Notes: generated from the letters alone by a model not told the origin. Positions 9,382 through 17,943 are shown, numbered from the stretch's first letter. The stretch: DNA of 64,000 bases from Gammaproteobacteria bacterium (GCA_018262975.1 JADFDG010000004.1:107961-171960), one strand, 5' to 3'. Program-made: numbers and translations.

Positions 9382-9420
9382 AGAATAAATCGCTCTAAGA
9401 AAAGCAATTATTAGAAGAAG

Positions 9421-9791
9421 TGTGGGTCGGCCGATAAGCCGGGTTCTGTCGTGGACAGTCATTCCTCTAGGACGTGCGTCGCCGCACGCCTCAAGCAGCC
9501 TACCCGGGTCCGGCGCGGGCCGCGCCATAGGACCCCTATTTGGCCTTGCTCCGGGTGGGGTTTGCCATGCCGCTCCCGTTGCCGGCAGCGCGGTGCGCTC
9601 TTACCGCACCTTTTCACCCTTACCTGATCCCTTGCGGGCCATCGGCGGTATGTTCTCTGTGGCACTTTCCGTCGATGCGCTGTCACCGGCGCACCTCCCA
9701 GGCGTTACCTGGCACCCTGCCCTGCGGAGCCCGGACTTTCCTCCCCTGCTGCCAACGAGGGCTGCAGCGGCGACTGTCTGGCCGACCCACG
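9421..9791 (-). ncRNA. rnpB: RNase P RNA (type A)
   Basis: Catalytic RNA that trims the 5' leader from tRNA precursors. About 371 nt, close to the 377 nt of E. coli. The 5' end reads GTGGGTCGGCCAGACAGTCG and the 3' end GGCTTATCGGCCGACCCAC, so helix P1 pairs perfectly (GTGGGTCGGCC with GGCCGACCCAC). CAGACAGTCGCCGC near the 5' end and ACAGAACCCGGCTTAT near the 3' end are the universally recognisable RNase P blocks. The exact ends are inferred from P1 and from the promoter spacing. It stands between rsmI and mraZ. Confidence 0.95.
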
Positions 9792-9797
9792 GGCGGC

Positions 9798-9824
9798 ATT
9801 CTAGCCCATCGGCACCGCCCTCAA
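9798..9824 (-). promoter_or_regulatory. rnpB promoter
   Basis: Minus-strand -10 TAGAAT (9798-9803) with a TTGAGG -35 (9819-9824) at a short 15-bp spacing. Transcription would begin at about 9791, exactly where helix P1 of the RNase P RNA starts. The -35 overlaps the last codons of rsmI. Confidence 0.6.
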
Positions 9825-10687
9825 CCGTCGGCAATGCCCATGTCCAGCAATTGCTGGTAGATGTCGCGGCGCGGGCGACCGAGCACGGCAGCAGCCACTT
9901 TGGCCGCCCGCGTTGCCGGCAATTCCCCCGCCAGCGCGCGCAACAACGCCGTCTCGTCGAGTGCGCCGGCGACCGCTTCGTCGGTCGCGCCCTCCACCAG
10001 CAGGACGATCTCGCCACGCTGCTGGTCGGCATCGGCGGCCACGAAGTCGCGCAGCGCCGCCAGCGTATCGCGGCGCACCGTCTCGAAGGTCTTGGTGAGT
10101 TCGCGCGCCAGCGCCCCCATGCGTCCGTCGCCCAGCACCGCTGCCAGGTCGGCGAGGGTTTCCGCCACGCGGTGCGGTGCCTCGTAGAAGATCAGCGTGC
10201 CGCGCTGGCGCACCAGCTGGTCCAGGCGCGCGCGGCGCGCCGCCGCGGTTGACGGCAGGAACCCTTCGAAAAAGAAACGGTCACTGGGCAGTCCGGCTGC
10301 AGACAGCGCGGCGATTGCCGCGCAGGCGCCCGGCACCGGGCTGACACGCACGCCGGCGGCATGCGCGGCCTGCACCAGCCGGAAGCCCGGGTCGCTGACC
10401 AGCGGCGTGCCGGCATCGGAGACCAGCGCCACGCGCTGCCCGGCGGCGACGGCGTGCAGCAAGGCCTCGCTGCGCCCGGCCTCGTTGTGCTCGTGCAACG
10501 ACACCAGCCGGGCGCCCTCGATGCCCAGCTGGCCGAGCAGCCGGGAACTGTGGCGGGTGTCTTCCGCGGCTATAATGTCCGCCGCGCGCAATGTTTCGAT
10601 GGCGCGCGCCGAGATGTCGTCCAGGTTTCCGATCGGCGTCGCCACCACGTGCAGCACGCCGCCACCAGCCCCGGGATTGTCAGCCAT
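9821..10687 (-). CDS. rsmI: 16S rRNA (cytidine1402-2'-O)-methyltransferase
   Basis: SAM-dependent tetrapyrrole-methylase-fold enzyme that adds the 2'-O-methyl group to C1402, completing the work of RsmH. 288 residues. Recognisable segments are ATPIGNLDDISARA near the N-terminus, AAEDTRHSSRLL, ALVSDAGTPLVSDPG, GLPSDRFFFEGFLP and YEAPHRVAETL. The start MADNPGAGG (ATG, 10685-10687) puts the usual dozen residues before the first motif. That ATG touches the lpoA ATG head to head (CATATG); an alternative start at 10744 would run deep into lpoA. Confidence 0.95.
   Translation of the reverse strand: MADNPGAGGGVLHVVATPIGNLDDISARAIETLRAADIIAAEDTRHSSRLLGQLGIEGARLVSLHEHNEAGRSEALLHAVAAGQRVALVSDAGTPLVSDPGFRLVQAAHAAGVRVSPVPGACAAIAALSAAGLPSDRFFFEGFLPSTAAARRARLDQLVRQRGTLIFYEAPHRVAETLADLAAVLGDGRMGALARELTKTFETVRRDTLAALRDFVAADADQQRGEIVLLVEGATDEAVAGALDETALLRALAGELPATRAAKVAAAVLGRPRRDIYQQLLDMGIADG
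10571..10576 (+). promoter_or_regulatory. Consensus -10 (TATAAT) inside rsmI, candidate lpoA promoter element
   Basis: A perfect TATAAT on the plus strand about 110 bp before lpoA, within the rsmI codons for DIIAAED. No good -35 is visible at 16-18 bp (CTGTGG at 17 bp). Because lpoA and rsmI have no intergenic space, any lpoA promoter must lie within rsmI, which makes this hexamer worth listing despite the weak -35. Confidence 0.3.
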
Positions 10688-12526
10688 ATGCGAATGCCCG
10701 CCTTTGTGGGACGCCTCTGTTTCGCCGCCCTGCTCGCCCTGCACAGCAGCGGCTGCCAGTCCGGCAGCGTCGCGTCATTGCCGCTCGACGAGACGTCGGT
10801 CGCCGAGCGCGTACAGCGTGGCGACGCGCTGCTCGCCGACCTGCCGTCCAGCGGTGACACCCGCCAGCAGCGCTTGCTGATGGCCGCGTCGATGTACGTG
10901 TCGGCGCAAGCCTACGCGAAGGCCGTCGCGGCACTCAACCAGGTCGACACCAGCGACTTGTCGCGCGCCCAGCGCGTGCCATTCCTCAGTGACTCGGTGA
11001 CCGCCCTGCTCGGCAACGGCGACATCGATGGCGCATGGGCCACCGTGGCCCGTCCTCCCGCCGGCCGCCACGCGTTCATCGACGACCTCGACCCGGCCGG
11101 ACTGGCGCGGGTGGCCGAGCGACGCGCCGCGGTGCTGGAACGCCGCAACCTGCCGGCGGACGCCATCCGCGAACGCGTGGCGGCCAGCCGGGGCCTGCCC
11201 GGCGACGCCCGCGCGGCGAACGAAGCCGCACTGTGGACGCTGCTGATGCGCGGCAGCCGCGAAACGCTGTCCACCCTGCAGGCCGATGAAGATCGCGACG
11301 TGCAGGGCTGGGCAACGCTCGCACGCATCGTCCGTGACCATGGCGACAGCCCGGGCGCCCTGGCCGGGCGCATCGACGGCTGGATGGCGGCCAACGCCGG
11401 CCACCCCGCCGCCGAGCGGCCACCGGCCGCGGTGGCACGCGCACGCAGCGCCAAGCAGGTCGAGGCGCCGGCACAGATCGGGGTCCTGTTGCCGCTGCAC
11501 GGCAAGCTCGCCAGTGCAGGCATCGCCGTGCAGCGCGGCATGCTTGCCGCCTGGCAACAGGCGCGCACCGACGGCGGCGACCCGGTGACGATGCGCTTCT
11601 ACGATTCGTCACGCAGCGATTTTACCGCGACCTACGATGCCGCCGTGCGCGACGGCGCACAACTCGTCATCGGCCCGCTCGAAAAGGAAAACGTCCGCCT
11701 GCTGCAGCAACGCGAGCGCCTGCCGGTGCCGACGCTGGCGCTCAACTACCCGGACAGCGATGGCGGGCCGGTCACGCTGTACTACTACGGGCTGGCCGGC
11801 GAGGACGAGGCCGCGCAACTGGCGCGCACCGCCGCCGCCGGCAACCTGACCCGGGCCGCGGTGATCTACCCGGCGGGTGAATGGGGCCAGCGGATGGCAC
11901 AACAGGTTGGCGACAGCCTGCGCGCCGCCGGCGGCAGCGTGCGCGCCAGTGCCAGCTTCCAGGGCAATGGCGACTACGGCGAGGTAGTGCGCCGGCTGCT
12001 GGATGTTGGCACCAGCGAAGTTCGCCACGACCGTGTAGAGCGGGTACTGGGTACGAAACTGGCATTCACGCCGCAGCGACGCCAGGACATCGACAGCCTG
12101 TACATCATCGCCAACACGCTGCAGGCCACGCAGATCGCGCCGGCCGTCCAGTACCACCACGCCGGCAACCTGCCGGTGTTCGCCACCTCGCACGTGAACG
12201 GCCAGGCCACCGCCAGCGCCGCCGCCGATCTCGCCGGCGTCCGCTTCGTGGAAATGCCGTGGATCGCCGACGCCGGGCAACCGCTGCGCCAGCAGGTCGG
12301 CAGCGCCTGGAAGGACATCGATGACCGCTACCTGCGCCTGTACGGGTTCGGCATCGATGCCTGGCGGCTCGCCCGCCAGCTGCCGCTGTTTGCGCGCGCG
12401 CCGGATACCCGTATCGACGGCGTCACCGGCATGCTCACGCTCGACGCCAACCGCCGCGTTGTCCGCGAGCTGACATGGATGGTGTACCGTGACGGCGCGG
12501 CCCGGGTGCTCGACGATGCCAACTGA
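10688..12526 (+). CDS. lpoA: Outer-membrane lipoprotein activator of PBP1a
   Basis: Lipoprotein that reaches through peptidoglycan and activates PBP1a. 612 residues, shorter than the 678 of E. coli. A signal peptide ends in HSSGC with the lipidated Cys at residue 23; the -3 position is Ser rather than Leu, so the lipobox is weak. An N-terminal TPR-like helical region is followed, after a short charged linker, by a periplasmic-binding-protein fold beginning IGVLLPLHGKLASAG. Start at ATG 10688 (a second ATG lies at 10694). The last codons overlap yraN by 11 bp. Order rsmI(-)/lpoA-yraN-diaA-dolP matches E. coli and Pseudomonas. Confidence 0.92.
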   Translation: MRMPAFVGRLCFAALLALHSSGCQSGSVASLPLDETSVAERVQRGDALLADLPSSGDTRQQRLLMAASMYVSAQAYAKAVAALNQVDTSDLSRAQRVPFLSDSVTALLGNGDIDGAWATVARPPAGRHAFIDDLDPAGLARVAERRAAVLERRNLPADAIRERVAASRGLPGDARAANEAALWTLLMRGSRETLSTLQADEDRDVQGWATLARIVRDHGDSPGALAGRIDGWMAANAGHPAAERPPAAVARARSAKQVEAPAQIGVLLPLHGKLASAGIAVQRGMLAAWQQARTDGGDPVTMRFYDSSRSDFTATYDAAVRDGAQLVIGPLEKENVRLLQQRERLPVPTLALNYPDSDGGPVTLYYYGLAGEDEAAQLARTAAAGNLTRAAVIYPAGEWGQRMAQQVGDSLRAAGGSVRASASFQGNGDYGEVVRRLLDVGTSEVRHDRVERVLGTKLAFTPQRRQDIDSLYIIANTLQATQIAPAVQYHHAGNLPVFATSHVNGQATASAAADLAGVRFVEMPWIADAGQPLRQQVGSAWKDIDDRYLRLYGFGIDAWRLARQLPLFARAPDTRIDGVTGMLTLDANRRVVRELTWMVYRDGAARVLDDAN

Positions 12527-12878
12527 ACGCAAGGCGCGCGGCGATGCGGGCGAGCAACGCGCACGCGACCACCTCGAGGCACATGGCCTGCACTGCCTGG
12601 CCAGCGCCTGGCGATGCCGGCTGGGTGAACTGGACCTCGTGATGCGCGATGGCGACACGCTCGCTTTCGTCGAGGTCCGCGTGCGGTCGGCCGGCAGCCT
12701 GGTCGGTGCGCTGGAAAGCATCGACGCGCACAAGCAGTGGCGCGTAGCCTGTGCCGCCCGCGCCTGGCTGGCGCGCAACCCGGCACTGGCGGTACTGCCG
12801 GCCCGTTTCGACGTGGTGGCGATCACCGGCGATCACATTACCTGGTTGCGCGACGCGTTTCGCGTCGCGCACGGTTAG
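12516..12878 (+). CDS. yraN: YraN/UPF0102 family endonuclease-like protein
   Basis: 120 residues. The fold is Holliday-junction-resolvase-like: RGDAGEQRARDHLEAHG at the N-terminus, then GELDLVMRDGDTLAFVEVRVR, which holds the acidic D/E-x-V-E-V core of this nuclease superfamily. The molecular role of YraN is still uncertain in the family. The start ATG (12516) lies inside the end of lpoA; an earlier in-frame start would add nine residues with no family similarity. Confidence 0.9.
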   Translation: MPTERKARGDAGEQRARDHLEAHGLHCLASAWRCRLGELDLVMRDGDTLAFVEVRVRSAGSLVGALESIDAHKQWRVACAARAWLARNPALAVLPARFDVVAITGDHITWLRDAFRVAHG

Positions 12879-12891
12879 CGGGGGAAACGGG

Positions 12892-13485
12892 ATGGACAGC
12901 GAACGCGTGGTTCGCGACAACATCAGCGCCCACATCGACGCCGCGGCCGCCGCGCTGGAAACCCAGGCCGGCAACCTCGCCGCGGCGGCTGCCCGCATGG
13001 TGCGCTGCCTGCTGGAGGAACGCCGGCTGTTCGTCTGCGGCAGCGGCGGCTCGGGCGCCAACGCCCAGCACTTCGCCGTGAAGATGCTGGGCCGGCTCGA
13101 GCGCGAACGTCCCGGCCTGCCGGTCTTCTGCCTGTCCGACGGCGCCCCGCAGGCGATTGCCCTGGCAGGCCTGTACGGCACCGCCGACGTATTCGCCCGT
13201 CCCCTGCGCGCGCTCGGCCAGGCCGGCGATGTCCTGCTGGTACTTTCCGCCACCGGCATGTCACCCAGCAGCGTCCAGGCGGTGATCGCCGCCCATGACC
13301 GCGGCATGGACGTGGTCGCGCTCACCGGCCACGAGGGCGGCGACATCGCCCGCGTGCTCGCCGACGACGACATCGAGTTGCGCGTGGCGGTTTCCTCGCC
13401 GGCACGCGCCGAGGAAGTGCACCTGTTGCTCATCAACGTGCTCTGCGACCTGCTGGAGCGCGAACTGTTCGGAGACCTGCCGTGA
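12892..13485 (+). CDS. diaA: DiaA-like SIS-domain protein (DnaA initiator-associating factor)
   Basis: 197-residue single SIS domain related to phosphoheptose isomerase GmhA. Core segments are FVCGSGGSGANAQHFAVKM and VLLVLSATGMSPSSVQAV, followed by VVALTGHEGGDIA. DiaA binds DnaA and promotes orderly initiation in E. coli, and its usual position between yraN and dolP is kept here; GmhA would normally sit elsewhere. Start ATG 12892 is preceded by a purine-rich GGGGGAAACGGG. The stop overlaps the GTG of dolP (GTGA). Confidence 0.88.
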   Translation: MDSERVVRDNISAHIDAAAAALETQAGNLAAAAARMVRCLLEERRLFVCGSGGSGANAQHFAVKMLGRLERERPGLPVFCLSDGAPQAIALAGLYGTADVFARPLRALGQAGDVLLVLSATGMSPSSVQAVIAAHDRGMDVVALTGHEGGDIARVLADDDIELRVAVSSPARAEEVHLLLINVLCDLLERELFGDLP

Positions 13486-14093
13486 ACCAGCGCCTTGCCC
13501 GCAACGTCCTGCGTCGCCTGTCCGTCCTGCTGCTGCTGTCGCTGGCACTAGCCGGCTGCAAGTCGTGGGTGGCGCCGCTGTCGCAGGATGCGCTCGATAC
13601 CTACCATGGCACCCGCACGATGGGTGCCCGCATCGAGGACCAGGCCATCGAGCGCAAGACCTGGCTGAACCTGGTGCGTACCGAGCCCTCGCTGGCCGAC
13701 GCGCGCCTGGTGGTGGTGAGCTGGAATGGCCAGGTGCTGCTCGCCGGCCAGGTCGCCTCGAACGAGGCCCGCGACAAGGCGCAGGCGATTGCCGCACGCA
13801 CGCGCCACGTGCTGCACGTGCACAACGAACTGCAGGTCGGGAAGAAGATCTCGCTGCTGGCGCGCGCCAGCGACGGCTGGATCACCACGCGCGTGAAGGC
13901 CCGCCTGCTGTTCGGCCCGGACGTGCCGGGCCGGCGCGTGAAGGTCGTCACCGAGAATGGCGCGGTGTACCTGATGGGCCTGCTGACACGCGAGGAAGCG
14001 GAGCTGGCGGTGACCGCCGCGCGTGGCGTCTACGGCGTGCAGAAGATCGTGAAGATCTTCGAGTACATCGAACCCGCCAACGCCACGCGCTGA
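13482..14093 (+). CDS. dolP: BON-domain lipoprotein DolP (YraP)
   Basis: Outer-membrane lipoprotein that binds anionic phospholipid, localises to division sites and supports envelope integrity. 203 residues. Signal peptide with lipobox LALAGC (Cys26), then two BON domains: roughly residues 45-115 (SLADARLVVVSWNGQVLLAGQV) and 120-200 (GWITTRVKARLLFG, VYLMGLLTREEAELAV). GTG start overlapping the diaA stop. It ends the lpoA-yraN-diaA-dolP operon and converges on sspB. Confidence 0.92.
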   Translation: MNQRLARNVLRRLSVLLLLSLALAGCKSWVAPLSQDALDTYHGTRTMGARIEDQAIERKTWLNLVRTEPSLADARLVVVSWNGQVLLAGQVASNEARDKAQAIAARTRHVLHVHNELQVGKKISLLARASDGWITTRVKARLLFGPDVPGRRVKVVTENGAVYLMGLLTREEAELAVTAARGVYGVQKIVKIFEYIEPANATR

Positions 14094-14150
14094 GGCACCG
14101 CGACGGATCCGGCGCCGCCGGCCACGCGCCGGCCGCCATGACCGTCGCCG

Positions 14151-14546
14151 TTACTTGACCAGCTTGAGTGCCGGGCGCCCGCGCACCGGCTCCTCGCCCT
14201 CGCCGCCCGTTTCCGGCTGCGGCGGCTCGTCGATGCCTTCCTCTTCGCTGAAGAACATGCCCTGGCCGTTCTCGCGCGCGTAGATGGCCATGATCGAGGC
14301 CACCGGCAGCGAGATGAGGCGGGCCGCGCCGGCAAAACGGGCGCTGAAACTCACCGTCTGCGTACCCAGCTGCAGGTCGGTGACCGCCGCCGGCGCCACG
14401 TTCAGCACGATACGGCCGTCACGGACATAGGCTGCCGGCACGGCCGTGCCGTCGACGGTGGCGTCGACCAGCAGGTAGGGGGTCAGTCCGTTGTCGATGA
14501 TCCAGTCGTAGAACGCGCGAACGAGATAAGGGCGGGTCGGGGTCAT
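14151..14546 (-). CDS. sspB: ClpXP adaptor SspB
   Basis: Adaptor that delivers ssrA-tagged proteins to ClpXP. 131 residues: a folded tag-binding domain (PYLVRAFYDWIIDNGLTPYLLVDA ... LNVAPAAV), an acidic flexible linker (SEEEGIDEPPQPETGGEGEE), and the C-terminal ClpX-binding tail RGRPALKLVK, close to E. coli's. Start at ATG 14546, 8-9 nt after GGAGAG. Downstream of sspA as in other gammaproteobacteria; the 53-bp gap suggests one transcript. Confidence 0.95.
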   Translation of the reverse strand: MTPTRPYLVRAFYDWIIDNGLTPYLLVDATVDGTAVPAAYVRDGRIVLNVAPAAVTDLQLGTQTVSFSARFAGAARLISLPVASIMAIYARENGQGMFFSEEEGIDEPPQPETGGEGEEPVRGRPALKLVK

Positions 14547-14599
14547 GAAAGGGAACTCTCCGGGCACGGCCGGTGTGACCGTGCCGGGCGCAAGTTTAC

Positions 14600-15238
14600 T
14601 CAACCGGGCTGACGAATGGCCCGCTCGCGGTCGGACAGGCTTGCCTGGAAGCCGTCACGCCGGAACAGTCGCTCGCAGTACTTGAGCAGTCCCTTGCCCT
14701 GCTTGGGCGGCACCTCGATCCCCAGCAGCGGCAGCCGCCACAGGATCGGTGCCATCGCGCAATCGACGATCGTGAACTCGTCGCTCATGAAGAACGGCTT
14801 CTGCTCGAAGATCGGCGACAGCGCCAGCAGGCTGTCACGCAGTTCCTTGCGCAGGCGGGGAATTTCCTTGTCCCTGCCCGCCAGGATGGCGTCTACGTGC
14901 CCGCACCAGTCCCGCTCGATGCGGTAGAGCCAGAGTCGGCTCTGCGCCCGGGCCACCGGGTAGACCGGCAACAAAGGCGGGTGCGGGAACCGTTCGTCGA
15001 GGTACTCCATCATGACGTTCGGTTCGTACAGCACGAGGTCGCGGTCAACCAGGGTCGGGACCTCGTTGTAGGGGTTGAGATCGGCGATTTCCGACGGAAG
15101 GTCACCGCCCGGAACGTCCACCACCTCGACCGCCACGCCCTTCTCGGCCAGCACGATGCGCACGCGATGGCAGTAATGGTCCAGGCCATCGGAGAAGAAC
15201 ACCATCGACGAGCGCTTGGTGATGGCGGCAATGTTCAT
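14600..15238 (-). CDS. sspA: Stringent starvation protein A
   Basis: Glutathione-S-transferase-fold protein that binds RNA polymerase and alters promoter choice under stress; no GST activity is expected. 212 residues, the same length as in E. coli. N-terminal thioredoxin-like part [22 protein letters not shown], then [34 protein letters not shown]. Start MNIAAIT at 15238, preceded by GAGAGGGG; two earlier in-frame codons lack this spacing. The petC terminator ends only 20 bp upstream, so its promoter position is unclear. Confidence 0.95.
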   Translation of the reverse strand: MNIAAITKRSSMVFFSDGLDHYCHRVRIVLAEKGVAVEVVDVPGGDLPSEIADLNPYNEVPTLVDRDLVLYEPNVMMEYLDERFPHPPLLPVYPVARAQSRLWLYRIERDWCGHVDAILAGRDKEIPRLRKELRDSLLALSPIFEQKPFFMSDEFTIVDCAMAPILWRLPLLGIEVPPKQGKGLLKYCERLFRRDGFQASLSDRERAIRQPG

Positions 15239-15258
15239 GGCAACCCCTCTCTTCACGC

Positions 15259-15291
15259 AAAAAGGGTAACTGATTGCTCAGATACCCTTTT
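15259..15291. terminator. Rho-independent terminator of petABC
   Basis: Arms AAAAGGGTA (15260-15268) and TACCCTTTT (15283-15291) extend past one A/A mismatch into CTGA/TCAG around the loop TTGC. On the minus strand the stem ends in five T. It closes the petA-petB-petC transcript. The sequence is nearly symmetrical and could also act in the other direction. Confidence 0.8.
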
Positions 15292-15317
15292 CGCTACTCG
15301 CCGGATTCCGGATGACG

Positions 15318-15977
15318 TCAGTGCACGTCTTTCCAGAACTCCCGCTTCATCAGCCAGGCGAAGATCAGCAGCACCAGCAGGAAGCCGATGACAAAGCCAC
15401 CCACCACCATGCGCGTGACCTGGATGGGCTCGGCCGTGTACTCGAGGAAGGCGGTGATGTCGGCCATCTTCGCCTTGAACTCTTCTTCCGGCAGGGTCCG
15501 CTGCATGTCGGCCATGACGTGCGGCATGCCCACGTTCGGGAACACGTGGTTGTTCACGCCCCACGGACGGCTCGGGTCTTCATAGAAGCTGATCAGGTAC
15601 GAGTACACCCAGTCGGCACCACGCAGCTTGGCCTCCAGGGAGAGGTCCGGCGGCGGCGCGCCGAACCACTTCTTGGCCTGGGCCGGGTCGAGGCCGTTCA
15701 GCATCGGGCTGCCGACCTTGTCGGTGTTGATCATCAGGTTGCCGGCCAGCAGCTCGACCGGGATATCCAGGTCGTTGGCCATGCGCTCGTAACGCACGTA
15801 CTTCAGCGAGTGGCAGCCGAAGCAGTAGTTGACGAACAGCTGGGCACCACGCTGCAGCTGGGCCTTGTCGGTCAGCGAGATCGGCGCGTCGACGATGTAC
15901 GGGTTGTGCTCGCCGCCGGCCGCCTGGGCGGTGAACGGCAGGAACAGGGCAAGGAAGGCGAAAGCGAACTTCTTCAT
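15318..15977 (-). CDS. petC: Ubiquinol-cytochrome c reductase, cytochrome c1
   Basis: Haem-c subunit of the bc1 complex (complex III), facing the periplasm. 219 residues. Signal peptide MKKFAFAFLALFLPFTAQAA, haem attachment motif C52FGCH56, the cytochrome c1 segments RGAQLFVNYCFGCHSLKYVRY and GADWVYSYLISFY, and a C-terminal membrane anchor (about residues 193-212) ending in KREFWKDVH. Separate from cytochrome b (not fused as in rhizobia). Last gene of petABC, followed by a terminator. Confidence 0.96.
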   Translation of the reverse strand: MKKFAFAFLALFLPFTAQAAGGEHNPYIVDAPISLTDKAQLQRGAQLFVNYCFGCHSLKYVRYERMANDLDIPVELLAGNLMINTDKVGSPMLNGLDPAQAKKWFGAPPPDLSLEAKLRGADWVYSYLISFYEDPSRPWGVNNHVFPNVGMPHVMADMQRTLPEEEFKAKMADITAFLEYTAEPIQVTRMVVGGFVIGFLLVLLIFAWLMKREFWKDVH

Positions 15978-15991
15978 GGTCAGTCTCCTTC

Positions 15992-17227
15992 TCAGCCCGT
16001 CACGCGCTCAGGCACCGGCTTCGCCGTCTCGAACTTGTGCAGGAACAAGAGCGAGATGAAGAAGGCGAAGTAGTAGAACGTACCGACCTGTGCCAGGAAG
16101 GTGTACAGGGCGGTCGCCGGCTGGGTGCCCAGCCAGGTCAGCATCACGAACACCGCCGCGAACACCATGGTGGCCACCTTGGTCAGCATGCCCTTGTAGC
16201 GGATGGACTTGACCGGGTTGCGGTCCAGCCACGGCAGCAGGAACAGGATGGCTATGGCGCCGAACATGACGATGACGCCGGACAGCTTGTGCGGTACCGC
16301 GCGCAGCATCGCGTAGAAGGCGCCGTAGTACCACACCGGTGCGATGTGGGCCGGGGTCTTCAGCGGATCGGCCGGTTCGAAGTTCGGCGCCTCGATGAGG
16401 TAGCCGCCACCGGTCGGGAAGAAGAAGATCACGGCGGCGAAGCCGATCAGGAACACGATGGTGCCGACCGTATCCTTCACCGAGTAGTACGGGTGGAACG
16501 GGATGCCGTCCAGCGGGATGCCCTGGGCGTTCTTCTTCTTCTTGATCTCGACGCCGTCGGGGTTGTTGGAACCCACTTCGTGCAGCGCCAGGATGTGCAG
16601 CACGACCAGCGCCAGCAGCACGATCGGGATGGCCACCACGTGCAGGGCGAAGAAGCGGTTCAGCGACGCGCCGGACAGCAGGTAGTCGCCGCGGATCCAC
16701 ACGGTGAGGTCTTCACCGATGTACGGGATCGCACCGAACAGCGAGATGATCACCTGCGCGCCCCAGTAGGACATGTTGCCCCACGGCAGCACGTAGCCCA
16801 TGAAACCCTCGGCCATCAGCGCGAGGTAGATGAGCATGCCGAAGATCCACACCAGCTCGCGCGGCGCCTTGTAGGAGCCGTACAGCAGGCCGCGGAACAT
16901 GTGCAGGTACACCACGAGGAAGAACGCCGAGGCGCCCACCGCGTGCATGTAGCGGATGATCCAGCCCATTTCCACGTCGCGCATGATGTATTCGATCGAT
17001 GCGAACGCGCCTTCGGCGGTCGGGGTGTAGAACATGGTCAGCCAGATGCCGGTGAGCAACTGGTTGATCAGCACCACCATCGACAGTACGCCGAAGAAGT
17101 ACCAGAAGTTGAAGTTCTTCGGAGCGTAGTACTCCGACATGTGCTTCTTGTACGCCTCGGTGACCGGCAGGCGGGCGTCAACCCAGCCCATCAGGGCGGT
17201 GGCCTTGTCCGTCATGTACTTGATCAT
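15992..17227 (-). CDS. petB: Ubiquinol-cytochrome c reductase, cytochrome b
   Basis: Membrane core of complex III carrying haems bL and bH and both quinone sites. 411 residues. Haem-ligand histidine pairs are visible in HAVGASAFFLVVYLHMFR and HVVAIPIVLLALVVLH. The Qo-site motif is present as the PEW variant region is replaced by HIAPVWYYGAFYAMLRAVP. Eight or more membrane spans. The start ATG overlaps the petA stop (TAATG). Runs of K (IKKKKNAQG) occur in the loop after the fourth span. Confidence 0.96.
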   Translation of the reverse strand: MIKYMTDKATALMGWVDARLPVTEAYKKHMSEYYAPKNFNFWYFFGVLSMVVLINQLLTGIWLTMFYTPTAEGAFASIEYIMRDVEMGWIIRYMHAVGASAFFLVVYLHMFRGLLYGSYKAPRELVWIFGMLIYLALMAEGFMGYVLPWGNMSYWGAQVIISLFGAIPYIGEDLTVWIRGDYLLSGASLNRFFALHVVAIPIVLLALVVLHILALHEVGSNNPDGVEIKKKKNAQGIPLDGIPFHPYYSVKDTVGTIVFLIGFAAVIFFFPTGGGYLIEAPNFEPADPLKTPAHIAPVWYYGAFYAMLRAVPHKLSGVIVMFGAIAILFLLPWLDRNPVKSIRYKGMLTKVATMVFAAVFVMLTWLGTQPATALYTFLAQVGTFYYFAFFISLLFLHKFETAKPVPERVTG

Positions 17228-17808
17228 TACGCGGCCCCCTGTTCTTCACCGACAACGATGACGTTCTCGGACTGGTAGAAGTGCGGCGGAACCTCGAGGT
17301 TCAGCGGCGCCGGCACGCCCTTGTAGACGCGGCCGGCGAAGTCGAACTTCGAACCGTGGCACGGGCAGAAGAAGCCGCCGTGGGCCAGCTCGACGGTCGG
17401 CTCCTTGACGTACTTCGGCGAGCAACCCAGGTGGGTGCACACGCCGAGGAGCACGAGCACCTCCGGCTTGATCGAACGCACCGCGTTCTTCGCGTAGGCA
17501 GGTTGCTGCTCTTCAGCGGACTGCGGGTCGCGCAGGTCGCCGTCCTGGGCCGCGAGGGTCTCGACCATCTCCTTGGTACGACGGAGGATCCAGACCGGCT
17601 TGCCGCGCCATTCGTTGACGACGAAACCGCCTTCCTCAATCTTGCTGATATCGATCGTGATCGGGGCACCCGCCGCCTTGGCCTTGGCGCTGGGCGTCCA
17701 GGACATGACGAACGGAACCACGGCCGCCACGGCGCCCAGCGCGCCCACGCCGGCCGTCAGGCCGACCAGGAACGTACGCCTGCTGTTGTCTACACCTTCA
17801 GTGCTCAT
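17227..17808 (-). CDS. petA: Ubiquinol-cytochrome c reductase, Rieske iron-sulfur subunit
   Basis: High-potential 2Fe-2S protein of complex III. 193 residues. Twin-arginine N-terminus (SRRTFLVGLTAG) that stays as a membrane anchor, then the Rieske cluster motifs C124THLGC129 and C148PCH151 with GSKFDFAGRVYKG. Start at ATG 17808 with GGAG about 10 nt upstream. First gene of petABC; it lies 136 bp downstream of the rpsI terminator, so a separate promoter is expected in 17809-17943. Confidence 0.96.
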   Translation of the reverse strand: MSTEGVDNSRRTFLVGLTAGVGALGAVAAVVPFVMSWTPSAKAKAAGAPITIDISKIEEGGFVVNEWRGKPVWILRRTKEMVETLAAQDGDLRDPQSAEEQQPAYAKNAVRSIKPEVLVLLGVCTHLGCSPKYVKEPTVELAHGGFFCPCHGSKFDFAGRVYKGVPAPLNLEVPPHFYQSENVIVVGEEQGAA

Positions 17809-17925
17809 CGAGATGGTCTCCAGCATCCCCGTTGCCAGCCGCAACGGACCCCCGGAAAAAGGGGCTCAAATGGTAAAGAAAAGGCCCTTCATTAACAACA
17901 CGAAGCACACGGAATAACCCCGCTT

Positions 17926-17941
17926 GCTGACCTGCGTCAGC
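17926..17941. repeat. Inverted repeat in the petA leader region
   Basis: GCTGAC and GTCAGC (6-bp arms) around a 4-base centre. It follows the rpsI terminator and is 118-133 bp before petA on the minus strand. Could be an operator or an RNA hairpin in the petABC leader; nothing identifies the factor. Confidence 0.4.
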
Positions 17942-17943
17942 AC

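Noticed and set aside
12892-13485. Reading the diaA gene as gmhA (phosphoheptose isomerase)
   Set aside because: The SIS fold is shared, but its place between yraN and dolP fits DiaA, and there are no heptose genes nearby.
14094-14150. GC inverted repeat between the ends of dolP and sspB as a terminator
   Set aside because: GCCGGC arms are present, but the words are self-complementary and common in this composition, and no T run follows on either strand.
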